In this document: positions 25,302-33,314 of the stretch, one piece after another
How positions within the stretch are numbered: the stretch's first letter is position 1
Layout of the letters: the number at the start of each line of letters is the position of its first letter
Assembly: GCA_945860225.1 (NCBI GenBank)
Contig: CAMAPT010000025.1
Coordinates: 1-37,243, forward strand
DNA: 37,243 nt
Source of the DNA: Chitinophaga pinensis
Lineage (GTDB): Bacteria; Bacteroidota; Bacteroidia; B-17B0; Aurantibacillaceae
Direction: 5' to 3'
Notes under the pieces: generated by a model
Told to the model about the DNA's origin: nothing
Databases searched by the model: none
What the model saw: only the letters and a program-made list of their open reading frames with translations
Made by a program: the position numbers and the translations under genes

Positions 25302-26600
25302 TTATTCTACTTTATCAACTTCAAGAACTCTCAACTTAACTGATTCCACCGTTTGTTTTTTACGCTTCAAAATAGTGATTTCATAACCACCGTATTGTCT
25401 TTTTTCATTAACTCCGGGTATTCTGCCCCATAAAAAATTAATCAAACCTGAAATTGTTTCGTATTTTGGACTTTCAGGTAAAGACATAGGCAACGACTCA
25501 TTTACGTCACTAATATTACTGTGTGCATTAATCAAATATTCAGTTTCACTTTTCTTTTCGACAGTTGGTTTTTCCTCATCATGTTCATCTTGTATTTCAC
25601 CAACTAATTCTTCAATAATATCTTCCATGGTAACAATGCCTGCTGTGGCTCCAAACTCGTTTGTTACAATAGCAATTTGAATATGTAATTTTTGAAAATC
25701 CCTTAATAAATCATTTATTTTCATCGTTTCCGGAACAAAATGTGCCGGGCGCATAATATCCTTTATAGTGCGGAATTTTTTTGAAATCAACTCCTTAAAT
25801 AAGTCTTTTGCATAAATAACGCCTATAATATTATCTATATCTCCAAGATAAATTGGGTATCGAGAAAACCCCTCTTCAGATATTTTTTGAACTATTTCAT
25901 CTCTATTTAATGATTCGATATCAATAGACGTTACTCTATTTTGTGGAACCATAATTTGTTTAACCAAACGATCATCAAAATCAAAAACATTTTGTATTAA
26001 TTCATTTTCACTCGGTTTAATAGCCCCTCCTTCTTCACTTTCAGTTAAAATCAATCTTAGCTCCTCTTCTGTGTGGACATCCTCTTCGCCAAAATTTTTG
26101 ATTCCCAACATTCTCAAGAATAAATTTGAAGATTGATTCAGGAGCCATATGAATGGACTGAAGACAAAGAAAAATATTCTCATTGGCCATGAAATAAAAA
26201 GTACCATTTCTAAAGGATACTTAATGCCAAACATTTTAGGCACTTGCTCACCAATAGTTATATGCAAAAAGGTAATTAATGTAAAAGCAATAGGCACAGT
26301 AACAATGTGAGGGTTAACTTCAAGCTGAATATTATTAAAAAAATCACCGACAATTTGGCTCATAACATGTTCACCAAAAGCACCTAAACCTAAACTTGCT
26401 AATGTGATACCTAATTGTGTGGCAGATAAATAAGAATCTAATTTTTGGACGAGATCTTGAGCAACTTTTGCACGTTTACTTCCTTTTTGAGCTAATAAAT
26501 CAATTTGAGATGAACGGACCTTTACAAGAGCAAACTCAGCAGCCACAAAAAAACCATTCAACAAAACCAATAAAAAAGTAACAAACAAATCCCCTGTCAT
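25302..26600 (-). CDS. CNNM/CBS/CorC_HlyC membrane protein (hemolysin family)
   Basis: A 432-aa membrane protein of the HlyC/CorC group, linked to divalent cation (Mg2+/Co2+) handling. Order: CNNM/DUF21 membrane domain at 1-185 (FVTFLLVLLNGFFVAAEFALVKVRSSQ, YLSATQLGITLASLGLGAFGEH, FLHITIGEQVPKMFGIKYP); two CBS domains at about 200-320 (KQIMVPQNRVTSIDIE, FSRYPIYLGDIDNIIGVIYAKDL, FGATAGIVTMEDIIEELVGEI); and the CorC_HlyC domain at about 345-425. It is the general hemolysin type rather than GldE, whose N-terminus differs. A TATATTTG -7 element lies just upstream at 26616-26623. Confidence 0.92.
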   Translation of the reverse strand: MTGDLFVTFLLVLLNGFFVAAEFALVKVRSSQIDLLAQKGSKRAKVAQDLVQKLDSYLSATQLGITLASLGLGAFGEHVMSQIVGDFFNNIQLEVNPHIVTVPIAFTLITFLHITIGEQVPKMFGIKYPLEMVLFISWPMRIFFFVFSPFIWLLNQSSNLFLRMLGIKNFGEEDVHTEEELRLILTESEEGGAIKPSENELIQNVFDFDDRLVKQIMVPQNRVTSIDIESLNRDEIVQKISEEGFSRYPIYLGDIDNIIGVIYAKDLFKELISKKFRTIKDIMRPAHFVPETMKINDLLRDFQKLHIQIAIVTNEFGATAGIVTMEDIIEELVGEIQDEHDEEKPTVEKKSETEYLINAHSNISDVNESLPMSLPESPKYETISGLINFLWGRIPGVNEKRQYGGYEITILKRKKQTVESVKLRVLEVDKVE

Positions 26601-26615
26601 AGCTATATATATTTA

Positions 26616-26623
26616 CAAATATA
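26616..26623 (-). promoter_or_regulatory. -7 promoter element of the CNNM/CBS gene
   Basis: The reverse strand reads TATATTTG, a full TAnnTTTG match, 16 bases before the ATG at 26600. No TTG is found at the usual -33 distance, so it would rely on the -7 box alone or on an activator. Confidence 0.4.
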
Positions 26624-26735
26624 ATAAACTATTCATCATTATAGCCTATGCAGCAGATACATCATTAACAATGAAATGATGGTAAAATAAGAAACAAAAA
26701 AAACCTAGTGTACAAGGATTTTACTAAATAACAAC

Positions 26736-26747
26736 TGACTAAAGTCA
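26736..26747. promoter_or_regulatory. TGAC-N4-GTCA inverted repeat, candidate CRP/FNR-type site
   Basis: TGAC-TAAA-GTCA, flanked as cTGAC...GTCAa, has the half-site size and 4-base spacer of FNR-type sites (TTGAT-N4-ATCAA). Its centre is about 63 bases upstream of the start predicted from the promoter at 26773-26799, a standard activator position. The operon behind it encodes a CRP/FNR-type effector, so self-regulation is plausible. Confidence 0.4.
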
Positions 26748-26772
26748 ATGAAACAACTGACATTTATCAGCT

Positions 26773-26799
26773 TTGTTAAGAACTCTTCCCATACCTTTG
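26773..26799 (+). promoter_or_regulatory. Promoter of the kinase/response-regulator operon
   Basis: TTG (26773-26775), 16-base spacer, TACCTTTG (26792-26799): perfect -7 element, spacer slightly short. Predicted start near 26805, with a leader of about 46 bases to the ATG at 26851. The short spacer fits a promoter that needs an activator. Confidence 0.55.
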
Positions 26800-26850
26800 G
26801 ATGTTCTTTTTAAAGAAATTAATACCTTGGGAGAAAATAATTCAATAAAA

Positions 26851-28047
26851 ATGGAGAGCTTAAATGCGTTGTTTGAATATACTACCGAAGGTATCATTAT
26901 AGTGGATGCATCTGGGTTCATTGTTCGGGCGAACCCAAGTTCCGAACAATTATTTGGATATGACAGAAATGAATTAATTCATCAAAAAATTGAAGTTTTA
27001 GTTCCTGGAAGATTTTCTCATTCTCACACAAAACAGCGCGAAGAGTATAATAAAAGTCCTCATCCACGATCGATGGGTAAAGGTTTGGATTTGTATGGTA
27101 AAAGAAAAAATGGATCTGAATTTCCGGTGGAAATAAGTTTAAGTCACTATAAAAACAATGGAGAATTATATGTCATCGCTTTCATAATTGATAGAACTGA
27201 ACGTAAAGACGCTGAAGAAAAAATAAAAAAAATTAATGCTGAATTGGAACTTAAAGTTGAAGAACGTACTAAAATTTTAAAAGAAACTTTACATGAATTA
27301 GAAGCTTCAAAAGATGAATTAAGCCATGCTCTTGAAAAAGAAAAAGAATTAAATGACATGAAATCACGATTTGTGACGATGGCATCTCATGAATTCAGAA
27401 CTCCGTTAAGTACTATTTTATCTTCTGCTGCTTTAATCGGAAAATATAAAAATACAGAAGAAGAGGATAAAAGACTTAAACATGTTGATCGCATTAAATC
27501 AGCAGTTACTAATATGACCTTAATTCTTAACGATTTTTTATCTGTAGGAAAATTAGAGGAAGGCAAAATAAGCATAAATATTACCTCTATTAACATACCT
27601 AATTTAATTGGAGAAAGTTTAACCGAATTAACTAACTTTTTAAAAATTGGTCAATATATTAACTATAATCATTCAGGAAAAGAAGATTTTTTATCTGACA
27701 AGCAAATTATAAAAAACATCATCATTAACTTAGTTTCTAACGCTAGCAAATTTTCTTCAGAAGGCAAACAAATTGATGTAACTACCAACCATGAAAGCTC
27801 ACATTTAAAAATTATCGTTGAAGATCATGGTATTGGAATTCCTCATGAAGAACATAAAAATTTATTTGAACGTTTTTTTAGAGCAAAAAATGCATCAAAT
27901 ATTCAAGGAACAGGTTTAGGATTAAGCATCGTTTCCAAATATGTAGAAGTTTTAAATGGAATTATCGAATTTAAAAGTGAATTAAACACAGGAACCACAT
28001 TTTACATTACTTTACCTTTACAAGATGAAAACAATACTATTAATTGA
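26851..28047 (+). CDS. PAS-domain sensor histidine kinase
   Basis: A 398-aa cytoplasmic kinase with no membrane helices. A PAS domain (about 9-120) is followed by a long coiled coil (about 121-174), the phosphoacceptor box MASHEFRTPLSTI with His180, and an ATPase domain with NLVSNASKFS, VEDHGIGIP and GTGLGLSIV. The PAS segment PGRFSHSHTKQREEY...SMGKGLDLYGKRKNGSEFPVEIS aligns without gaps to the FixL heme PAS, with His59 at the heme-ligand position, but the nearby FixL Arg and second His are not kept. The frame is open upstream to a TTG at 26773, but that TTG is itself the -33 element of a promoter; the ATG at 26851 is therefore chosen. It overlaps the regulator gene by 23 bases. Confidence 0.92.
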   Translation: MESLNALFEYTTEGIIIVDASGFIVRANPSSEQLFGYDRNELIHQKIEVLVPGRFSHSHTKQREEYNKSPHPRSMGKGLDLYGKRKNGSEFPVEISLSHYKNNGELYVIAFIIDRTERKDAEEKIKKINAELELKVEERTKILKETLHELEASKDELSHALEKEKELNDMKSRFVTMASHEFRTPLSTILSSAALIGKYKNTEEEDKRLKHVDRIKSAVTNMTLILNDFLSVGKLEEGKISINITSINIPNLIGESLTELTNFLKIGQYINYNHSGKEDFLSDKQIIKNIIINLVSNASKFSSEGKQIDVTTNHESSHLKIIVEDHGIGIPHEEHKNLFERFFRAKNASNIQGTGLGLSIVSKYVEVLNGIIEFKSELNTGTTFYITLPLQDENNTIN

Positions 28048-29092
28048 AGATAACAACGAAGTCAGAGAAAACACCGCTGAAATTCTTGAATTAGCAAATT
28101 ATAAAGTATTACAAGCCGAAAATGGAAAAATAGGTGTTGAAATAGCCAATTCAAATCATATCGATTTAATTATTTGTGATATCATGATGCCCTTTTTAGA
28201 TGGATACGGAGTTATTCATTTATTAAGTAATAATCCTAAAACGACTTCGATTCCTTTTATTTTTTTAACTGCGAAATCAGAAAGGGGTGATTTTAGAAAA
28301 GGCATGGAAATGGGAGCTGATGATTATATTACCAAACCATTTGATGACGTTGAACTACTAAAAGCCGTTGAAAGTCGATTAAAAAAAGCTGAAATATTGA
28401 AAAATGAATATTCCAGAGATATAAAAGGCATAAACACTTTGTTGGAAGAAGCCAAATCTAACGATGAATTAAAGAATTTAAGTAGCACAGCTAAAGTAAA
28501 ACATTACAAAAAAAAAGAGTTAATTTATACGGAAGGTAATAATCCAAATTATTTATACTTATTGCAAAAAGGTAAAGTCAAAATTTTCCGTTCACATGAG
28601 TATGGAAAAGAACTAATAATTGATTTACAAAAAGAAGGTGACTTTTTTGGCTACACAGCTCTGCTAGATGAAACCTCTTATCATGAAAGTGCTGAAGCAC
28701 TTGATGACTCTAGTGTAGCATTGATACCTAAAGAAGATTTTTATGCTTTATTAAATTCTAATCTTAGTATCATGAAAAAATTTGTCAGACTATTGTCTAA
28801 CGAAGTACAAGAAAAAGAAGAACAACTTTTAAAAATGGCATACAGCAGTGTGAAAAAACGAGTAGCTGAGACGTTACTAAAACTTCAAAAAAGCTACCAA
28901 CACAATAACAATACGCCTTTCAGTATTTCAATTTCCAGAGAAGATTTAGCTAACATGGTCGGTACTGCCACAGAATCATTAATAAGAACATTAAGTGATT
29001 TTAAACAAGAAAACTTAGTTGAAGTAAAAGGAAGCACAATTTCTATAATGGACTCTAAAAAACTGGATGATTACTTGAAAAAAAATTACTAA
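28025..29092 (+). CDS. Response regulator with CRP/FNR-type effector
   Basis: A 355-aa fusion. Residues 1-120 are a CheY-like receiver: LLIEDN acidic pair, phospho-Asp52 in LIICDIMMP, Thr82 in FLTAK, Lys104 in TKPF. A helical linker (about 115-150) leads to a cyclic-nucleotide-binding-type beta barrel (about 155-250: KKKELIYTEGNNPNYLYLLQKGKVKIF, GDFFGYTALLDE) and a Crp-type winged HTH (about 265-352) with recognition helix TATESLIRTLSDF. Glu317 and Arg321 match the DNA-reading Glu/Arg of CRP and FNR. The usual cAMP-binding Arg-Ser pair is not evident, so the barrel may just dimerise. It is the partner of the kinase it overlaps. Confidence 0.93.
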   Translation: MKTILLIEDNNEVRENTAEILELANYKVLQAENGKIGVEIANSNHIDLIICDIMMPFLDGYGVIHLLSNNPKTTSIPFIFLTAKSERGDFRKGMEMGADDYITKPFDDVELLKAVESRLKKAEILKNEYSRDIKGINTLLEEAKSNDELKNLSSTAKVKHYKKKELIYTEGNNPNYLYLLQKGKVKIFRSHEYGKELIIDLQKEGDFFGYTALLDETSYHESAEALDDSSVALIPKEDFYALLNSNLSIMKKFVRLLSNEVQEKEEQLLKMAYSSVKKRVAETLLKLQKSYQHNNNTPFSISISREDLANMVGTATESLIRTLSDFKQENLVEVKGSTISIMDSKKLDDYLKKNY

Positions 29093-29272
29093 CAATAACT
29101 TAAAAAACTACAATGTTTTTAATTCTGCTCTAATTGGAATCGTAAGTACAATTCATTAAACCAAACCAGTAGAATATTACTTCGATTTAAATAGATACCT
29201 AATATTTCTCTAAATATAATGAAGAAGCCACCCTTAAATACAATAGAGAAAAGTTAATTGAAAACAAAAAAA

Positions 29273-30673
29273 TTATTTCAAATAACTTAAAATCTTTTCT
29301 ACGCTTGCTTTAGCATCACCATATAACATTTCAGAGTTTGGCTTGTAAAACAACGGATTGTCTTCACCAGAATAACCTGCTGACATAGATCGTTTCATGA
29401 TAATTACTTTTTCTGCTTTCCAAGCTTCGATTACAGGCATACCATAAATTGAACTATTTGGATCGTCTTGAGCACTTGGATTTACCACATCGTTTGCACC
29501 AATTACCATTACCACGTCAGTGTTAGGCATATCATCGTTAATTTCGTCCATTTCCAACACAATATCGTAAGGAACGTTAGCTTCAGCCAATAATACGTTC
29601 ATGTGACCGGGTAATCGACCAGCAACTGGGTGAATAGCGAAACGTACGTTTTTACCTGTTTTACGAAGTGTTTGAACCAAATCATAAATTGGATATTGCG
29701 CTTTTGCAACAGCCATTCCGTAGCCCGGAACAATTACCACTGATTTTGCTTCTTTTAATAAAGCAGCAACCTCTTCATGATTTAATGAAGTAACTTCACC
29801 TTCAATTGCTTTTTTCTCGCCACCTTTTGCAGCTCCATTTCCACTTGCAAAGATAACCGAGAAGAATGAACGATTCATTGCATGACACATGTGCATCGAT
29901 AAAATGGCACCTGAACTACCCACTAATGCACCAGTTACAATTAATAAATCGTTTCCTAACATGAAACCAGCTGCAGATGCTGCCCAACCTGAGTAAGAAT
30001 TTAGCATAGAAACAACTACAGGCATATCACCACCGCCAATAGCCATAACTAAAACAACACCAATGAACGATGCAATTGCCGTCATGATTCCTAGAGGAAG
30101 CATTCCACTTGTACCTTCTGCCATGCAGAAAAATACGCCTAAAACAATACAAGCAATCAATAAAATCAAATTCATTAATTGAAGCCCATTAAAGTTCCAA
30201 GGTTTAGATGGAACTTTACCATCCAATTTAACCCAAGCAATAATTGAACCGGTGAAAGTAATTGTACCAATAAAAATTCCTACAAAAACTTCCACTAAAT
30301 GAATAGAATGCTCAGCACCTGTTAATGCTTGTGTAGCTGGATCTAAATAAGAGCCAAAACCTACCAACACCGCAGCCAAACCTACAAAGCTATGAAGAAT
30401 GGCTACTAGCTGAGGCATTGCAGTCATTTCCACTTTACGTGCAACCATAATGCCGATAACTGAAGCTATGGCAATTGCAGCGATTATGTAGGTATGTCCT
30501 TCAACACCTTTCCCTAAAACTGTTGCTAGAACGGCAATAATCATCCCAACGATTCCATAAATCACACCACGCTTTGCTGATTCCTGAGATGATAATCCGC
30601 TCAAACTTAAAATAAACAAGATACTTGCAAATAAGTATGCTGCTGTTTGTATTTCTTTTGCTATTTCAATCAT
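29273..30673 (-). CDS. pntB: NAD(P) transhydrogenase subunit beta
   Basis: The membrane and NADP(H)-binding subunit of proton-translocating transhydrogenase, which uses the proton gradient to make NADPH from NADH. The 466-aa protein has about nine membrane helices (1-275; e.g. [38 protein letters not shown]) and a soluble domain III (about 300-466) with [58 protein letters not shown] and [11 protein letters not shown], all NADP-site signatures. It follows pntA by 10 bases. Confidence 0.97.
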   Translation of the reverse strand: MIEIAKEIQTAAYLFASILFILSLSGLSSQESAKRGVIYGIVGMIIAVLATVLGKGVEGHTYIIAAIAIASVIGIMVARKVEMTAMPQLVAILHSFVGLAAVLVGFGSYLDPATQALTGAEHSIHLVEVFVGIFIGTITFTGSIIAWVKLDGKVPSKPWNFNGLQLMNLILLIACIVLGVFFCMAEGTSGMLPLGIMTAIASFIGVVLVMAIGGGDMPVVVSMLNSYSGWAASAAGFMLGNDLLIVTGALVGSSGAILSMHMCHAMNRSFFSVIFASGNGAAKGGEKKAIEGEVTSLNHEEVAALLKEAKSVVIVPGYGMAVAKAQYPIYDLVQTLRKTGKNVRFAIHPVAGRLPGHMNVLLAEANVPYDIVLEMDEINDDMPNTDVVMVIGANDVVNPSAQDDPNSSIYGMPVIEAWKAEKVIIMKRSMSAGYSGEDNPLFYKPNSEMLYGDAKASVEKILSYLK

Positions 30674-30683
30674 GACTAAAATC

Positions 30684-32231
30684 TTATTTTTTAAACATTT
30701 TCAACATGCGGTGAGTAACTACAAATCCGCCAACAATATTTATACTTGCCACTAAAATTGCTATCGAAGCGAGAATCGTCATGATATTTGAGAAATCGTT
30801 TTTAGTTTGTAATAAACCACCAACGATGATGATTCCACTGATGGCATTGGTAACCGCCATTAAGGGAGTATGTAATGAATGTGACACGTTGGTAATTACT
30901 TGCCAACCTACAAAAACTGCTAATACAAACACTGTAAAATGTTGAATGAATGCAGATGGGGCAAATGCACCAACTAATAACAACAAAGCTCCAACTATTG
31001 CTATACTTATTACAGTTGAAACTGCAGCTTTTTTCGCTTTTTCTTCTTCAGATTGTTTGATTTCTTCAGCTGTTGGTGCAGCCACTTTTTTTGCAGCACC
31101 ACTAGCAGTAGGACTTACCTGAAGAGGAGCCGGAGGCCAGTTAATTTTACCATCATAAGTAACCATAGCACGAGAAACAACCGCATCGTTCATGTCGATT
31201 TTAAATTTCTCGGCTTTGCCCATGTCGTCTAATAAGTGGCAAAGGTTATTTCCATATAACTGAGAAGCCTGATTTGGCAATTGATTTAATTTACCAACAA
31301 TAGTAACACCATTTGGAGTGGTATAAATTTCATTTGGTTTTGTATGAACACAGTTTCCGCCAGTTGATGCCGCCAAATCAACAATTACCGAACCTGGTTT
31401 CATGGCATCGACGTGATAATCTAAAATTAATTTTGGAGCTGGTCTACCCGGAATTTGAGCAGTAGTGATAATAATATCAACATCTTTAGCTTGTTCGAGG
31501 AAAAGTTTCATTTCTGCATCAATGAATTCCTTACTCATTTCTTTTGAATAACCTGAAGATGTTGCGCCATCTTCATCAATTTCAACAGTAAGAAATGATG
31601 CTCCCATGGATTGAATTTGTTCGGCAACTTCTTTACGTGTGTCAAAGGCTCGAACTATAGCTCCTAATGAATTGGCTGCGCCTATTGCTGCTAAGCCGGC
31701 AACACCTGCACCAATTACTAAAATTTTTGCCGGTTCTACTTTACCAGCAGCTGTGATTTGTCCGTTCAAAAAACGCCCGAAATGATAAGAACCTTCAATT
31801 ACAGATCTGTAACCCGCAATGTTAGCCATAGAAGAAAGCACATCCATTTTTTGCGCTCTTGAAATACGCGGAATAGCGTCCATTGCAACAGCATTCACTT
31901 TTTTATCAGCCAGCTTTTGTAAAAGCTCCTGATTTTGCGCTGGCCATAAATAACTTAATAAAACCAAGCCTTCGTGCATTAAAGGAATTTCTTCTGTAGC
32001 AGGTTCTTTTACTTTGAGAACAATATCGCAATTGCCGTAGATTTCGGATGCAGTAGCCACTAATTTAGCTCCAGCTTCTTCAAATTCTTTATCCGAGAAA
32101 TTTGCCTTAATACCAGCACCTTGCTGAATAAACACTTCAAAACCTTGTTTTTGAAGACGTTTGATTGTTTTAGGTGTGGCAGCAACTCTCAACTCATTTG
32201 GAAAAATTTCCGAAGGAATTCCAACTTTCAT
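30684..32231 (-). CDS. pntA: NAD(P) transhydrogenase subunit alpha
   Basis: NAD(H)-binding subunit of proton-translocating transhydrogenase, 515 aa. Domain I (1-380) has [52 protein letters not shown], the Rossmann motif [20 protein letters not shown], and [17 protein letters not shown]. An Ala/Pro/Lys/Glu-rich linker (about 385-415) joins it to the C-terminal membrane part with four hydrophobic segments including the [19 protein letters not shown] block. This is the fused alpha form as in E. coli. The frame is open to 32294, but the upstream 21 residues are outside the family; the ATG at 32231 gives the canonical start. Operon with pntB. Confidence 0.96.
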   Translation of the reverse strand: MKVGIPSEIFPNELRVAATPKTIKRLQKQGFEVFIQQGAGIKANFSDKEFEEAGAKLVATASEIYGNCDIVLKVKEPATEEIPLMHEGLVLLSYLWPAQNQELLQKLADKKVNAVAMDAIPRISRAQKMDVLSSMANIAGYRSVIEGSYHFGRFLNGQITAAGKVEPAKILVIGAGVAGLAAIGAANSLGAIVRAFDTRKEVAEQIQSMGASFLTVEIDEDGATSSGYSKEMSKEFIDAEMKLFLEQAKDVDIIITTAQIPGRPAPKLILDYHVDAMKPGSVIVDLAASTGGNCVHTKPNEIYTTPNGVTIVGKLNQLPNQASQLYGNNLCHLLDDMGKAEKFKIDMNDAVVSRAMVTYDGKINWPPAPLQVSPTASGAAKKVAAPTAEEIKQSEEEKAKKAAVSTVISIAIVGALLLLVGAFAPSAFIQHFTVFVLAVFVGWQVITNVSHSLHTPLMAVTNAISGIIIVGGLLQTKNDFSNIMTILASIAILVASINIVGGFVVTHRMLKMFKK

Positions 32232-32452
32232 CTTTTTTAATTTTAGTAAAACAAATAACGTAAAAATTAGAGATAAAATCAAAAAAGATTTCAATTCAAA
32301 TGTGTTTTATATAGCTAGAAATCAACATGAAATAACATTTAAAACACTAATAATCAAAATATTACACTTAAAAATATATCCTAATCAAAGTACAAAGCAC
32401 TATACAATGTAAAATTGTAAATAATATAATTATGAATATTTTTTATAAAAAA

Positions 32453-32485
32453 AATGCTCCGTTCATCTTTGATGAACGGAGCATT
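32453..32485 (-). terminator. Terminator of the Cys-rich peptide gene
   Basis: A perfect 15-bp stem, AATGCTCCGTTCATC (32453-32467) and GATGAACGGAGCATT (32471-32485), around a 3-base loop. On the reverse strand it is followed by a T-run (complement of 32447-32454). It lies 17 bases after the stop of the gene at 32503-32736 and also shields pntA from readthrough. Confidence 0.92.
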
Positions 32486-32502
32486 AATATTAACTAACAA
32501 AA

Positions 32503-32736
32503 TTACTTGTTTTCAGTCGGTTTTGAATCAGCAGTTTTTTTAGACTTACAACAAGATTTAACCTCTTTTTTATCAGAAGCACATGCCTTATTCTCTCCAT
32601 CTCCTTTTGCTTTACAACAAGATTTAGTTTCTTTCTTGCATTCTTTCTTACATTTATCTTTATCATCGTTGTTAACAATAGCAGAAACACTACCTACAAA
32701 TCCAAGGAAAGCTAACATTAAAAATACTTTTTTCAT
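32503..32736 (-). CDS. Small exported Cys/Lys-rich protein
   Basis: A 77-aa secreted peptide. MKKVFLMLAFLGFVGSVSA is a clear signal peptide; the mature part of about 58 residues is made of Lys, Asp/Glu and eight Cys residues, in the repeats CKKECKKETKSCCK and CASDKKEVKSCCKSKK, i.e. two copies of a KSCCK unit. Paired cysteines in a Lys-rich background suggest metal binding or disulfide-bonded structure in the periplasm; no family can be named. The frame extends to 32766, but that ATG would lie within the -7 promoter box at 32764-32771, so 32736 is the start. Own promoter and terminator: a single-gene unit. Confidence 0.8.
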   Translation of the reverse strand: MKKVFLMLAFLGFVGSVSAIVNNDDKDKCKKECKKETKSCCKAKGDGENKACASDKKEVKSCCKSKKTADSKPTENK

Positions 32737-32763
32737 AATTGGCGGTTTTTTATTGGTTATATA

Positions 32764-32771
32764 CAAATGTA
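32764..32771 (-). promoter_or_regulatory. -7 promoter element of the Cys-rich peptide gene
   Basis: The reverse strand reads TACATTTG, a perfect TAnnTTTG, 27 bases before the ATG at 32736. Predicted start near 32758. No TTG at the -33 distance. Confidence 0.5.
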
Positions 32772-32844
32772 AGGTTATTTAAAAATAAAAATGATAATTT
32801 AACCGATAATTCTATCAACCGTAATTGTTAAAAATCGTTAGGGT

Positions 32845-32874
32845 ATTAAAAATGTCAGCATTAAAAATGTCACC
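32845..32874. repeat. Two tandem 15-bp repeats
   Basis: ATTAAAAATGTCAGC (32845-32859) is followed at once by ATTAAAAATGTCACC (32860-32874), differing at one base, with a decayed relative after. They lie in the divergent region between the Cys-rich peptide gene and cspA. Either a small slippage product or a tandem regulator site. Confidence 0.6.
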
Positions 32875-32950
32875 ATTGAAAACAATTAAAAATTTCACTT
32901 AAGTTCTTTTATTTTAGTAAGAAAAAGTTTTTTTAGAAATTATTTATTAG

Positions 32951-32958
32951 TAGCTTTG
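32951..32958 (+). promoter_or_regulatory. -7 promoter element of the cold-shock gene
   Basis: TAGCTTTG matches TAnnTTTG fully, 27 bases before the cspA ATG. No TTG at the -33 distance, only an AGTTTTTTT tract. Leader about 22 bases, without the long structured 5' UTR of E. coli cspA. Confidence 0.5.
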
Positions 32959-32985
32959 GGAACAATAAATTTTTAAAAAAATAAA

Positions 32986-33177
32986 ATGAGCACAGGAACA
33001 GTAAAATTTTTTAATGAAACAAAAGGTTTTGGTTTTATTAGAGAGGAAGGATCAGGAAAAGAGTATTTTGTACACGTAACTGGTTTAGTAGACAAAATTA
33101 GAGAAAACGACAATGTTACCTTCGAAATACAAGAAGGTAAAAAAGGATTAAATGCAGTAAACGTAAAACTATCATAG
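32986..33177 (+). CDS. cspA: Cold-shock-domain protein
   Basis: A 63-aa single cold-shock domain that binds single-stranded nucleic acids and melts RNA structure. RNP1 is KGFGFIRE (residues 13-20) and RNP2 is EYFVHVTGL (about 26-34); the Phe/His pattern is intact, with VHVT instead of the usual VHxS. MSTGTVKFFNETKGFGFI is the typical Bacteroidota start. It has its own short leader and a terminator 24 bases after the stop, so it is monocistronic. Confidence 0.95.
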   Translation: MSTGTVKFFNETKGFGFIREEGSGKEYFVHVTGLVDKIRENDNVTFEIQEGKKGLNAVNVKLS

Positions 33178-33201
33178 TTATATAATACCATTTAAATTTT
33201 T

Positions 33202-33230
33202 ATCCCTGGAAATTTCCGGGGATTTTTTTT
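33202..33230 (+). terminator. Rho-independent terminator of cspA
   Basis: ATCCCTGGAA (33202-33211) pairs with TTCCGGGGAT (33214-33223), one pair being a G-U wobble and the innermost pairs opening to give the loop; T8 follows (33223-33230). Confidence 0.88.
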
Positions 33231-33314
33231 GCCCTAAATCGTTGAAAATATATTATTCATTACTAATCAAAAAATGGTATTTTAGCCAATTATTTTAAAA
33301 ACCAAAAATATTTT

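Noticed and set aside
29205-29251. 8-bp inverted repeat TTTCTCTA / TAGAGAAA between the response regulator and pntB
   Set aside because: A 31-base loop, AT-rich arms and no T-run; compatible with chance in AT-rich DNA.
32507-32782. Forward frame opposite the Cys-rich peptide gene
   Set aside because: It is the complement of a gene with signal peptide, promoter and terminator on the other strand; its content simply mirrors Lys/Cys codons.
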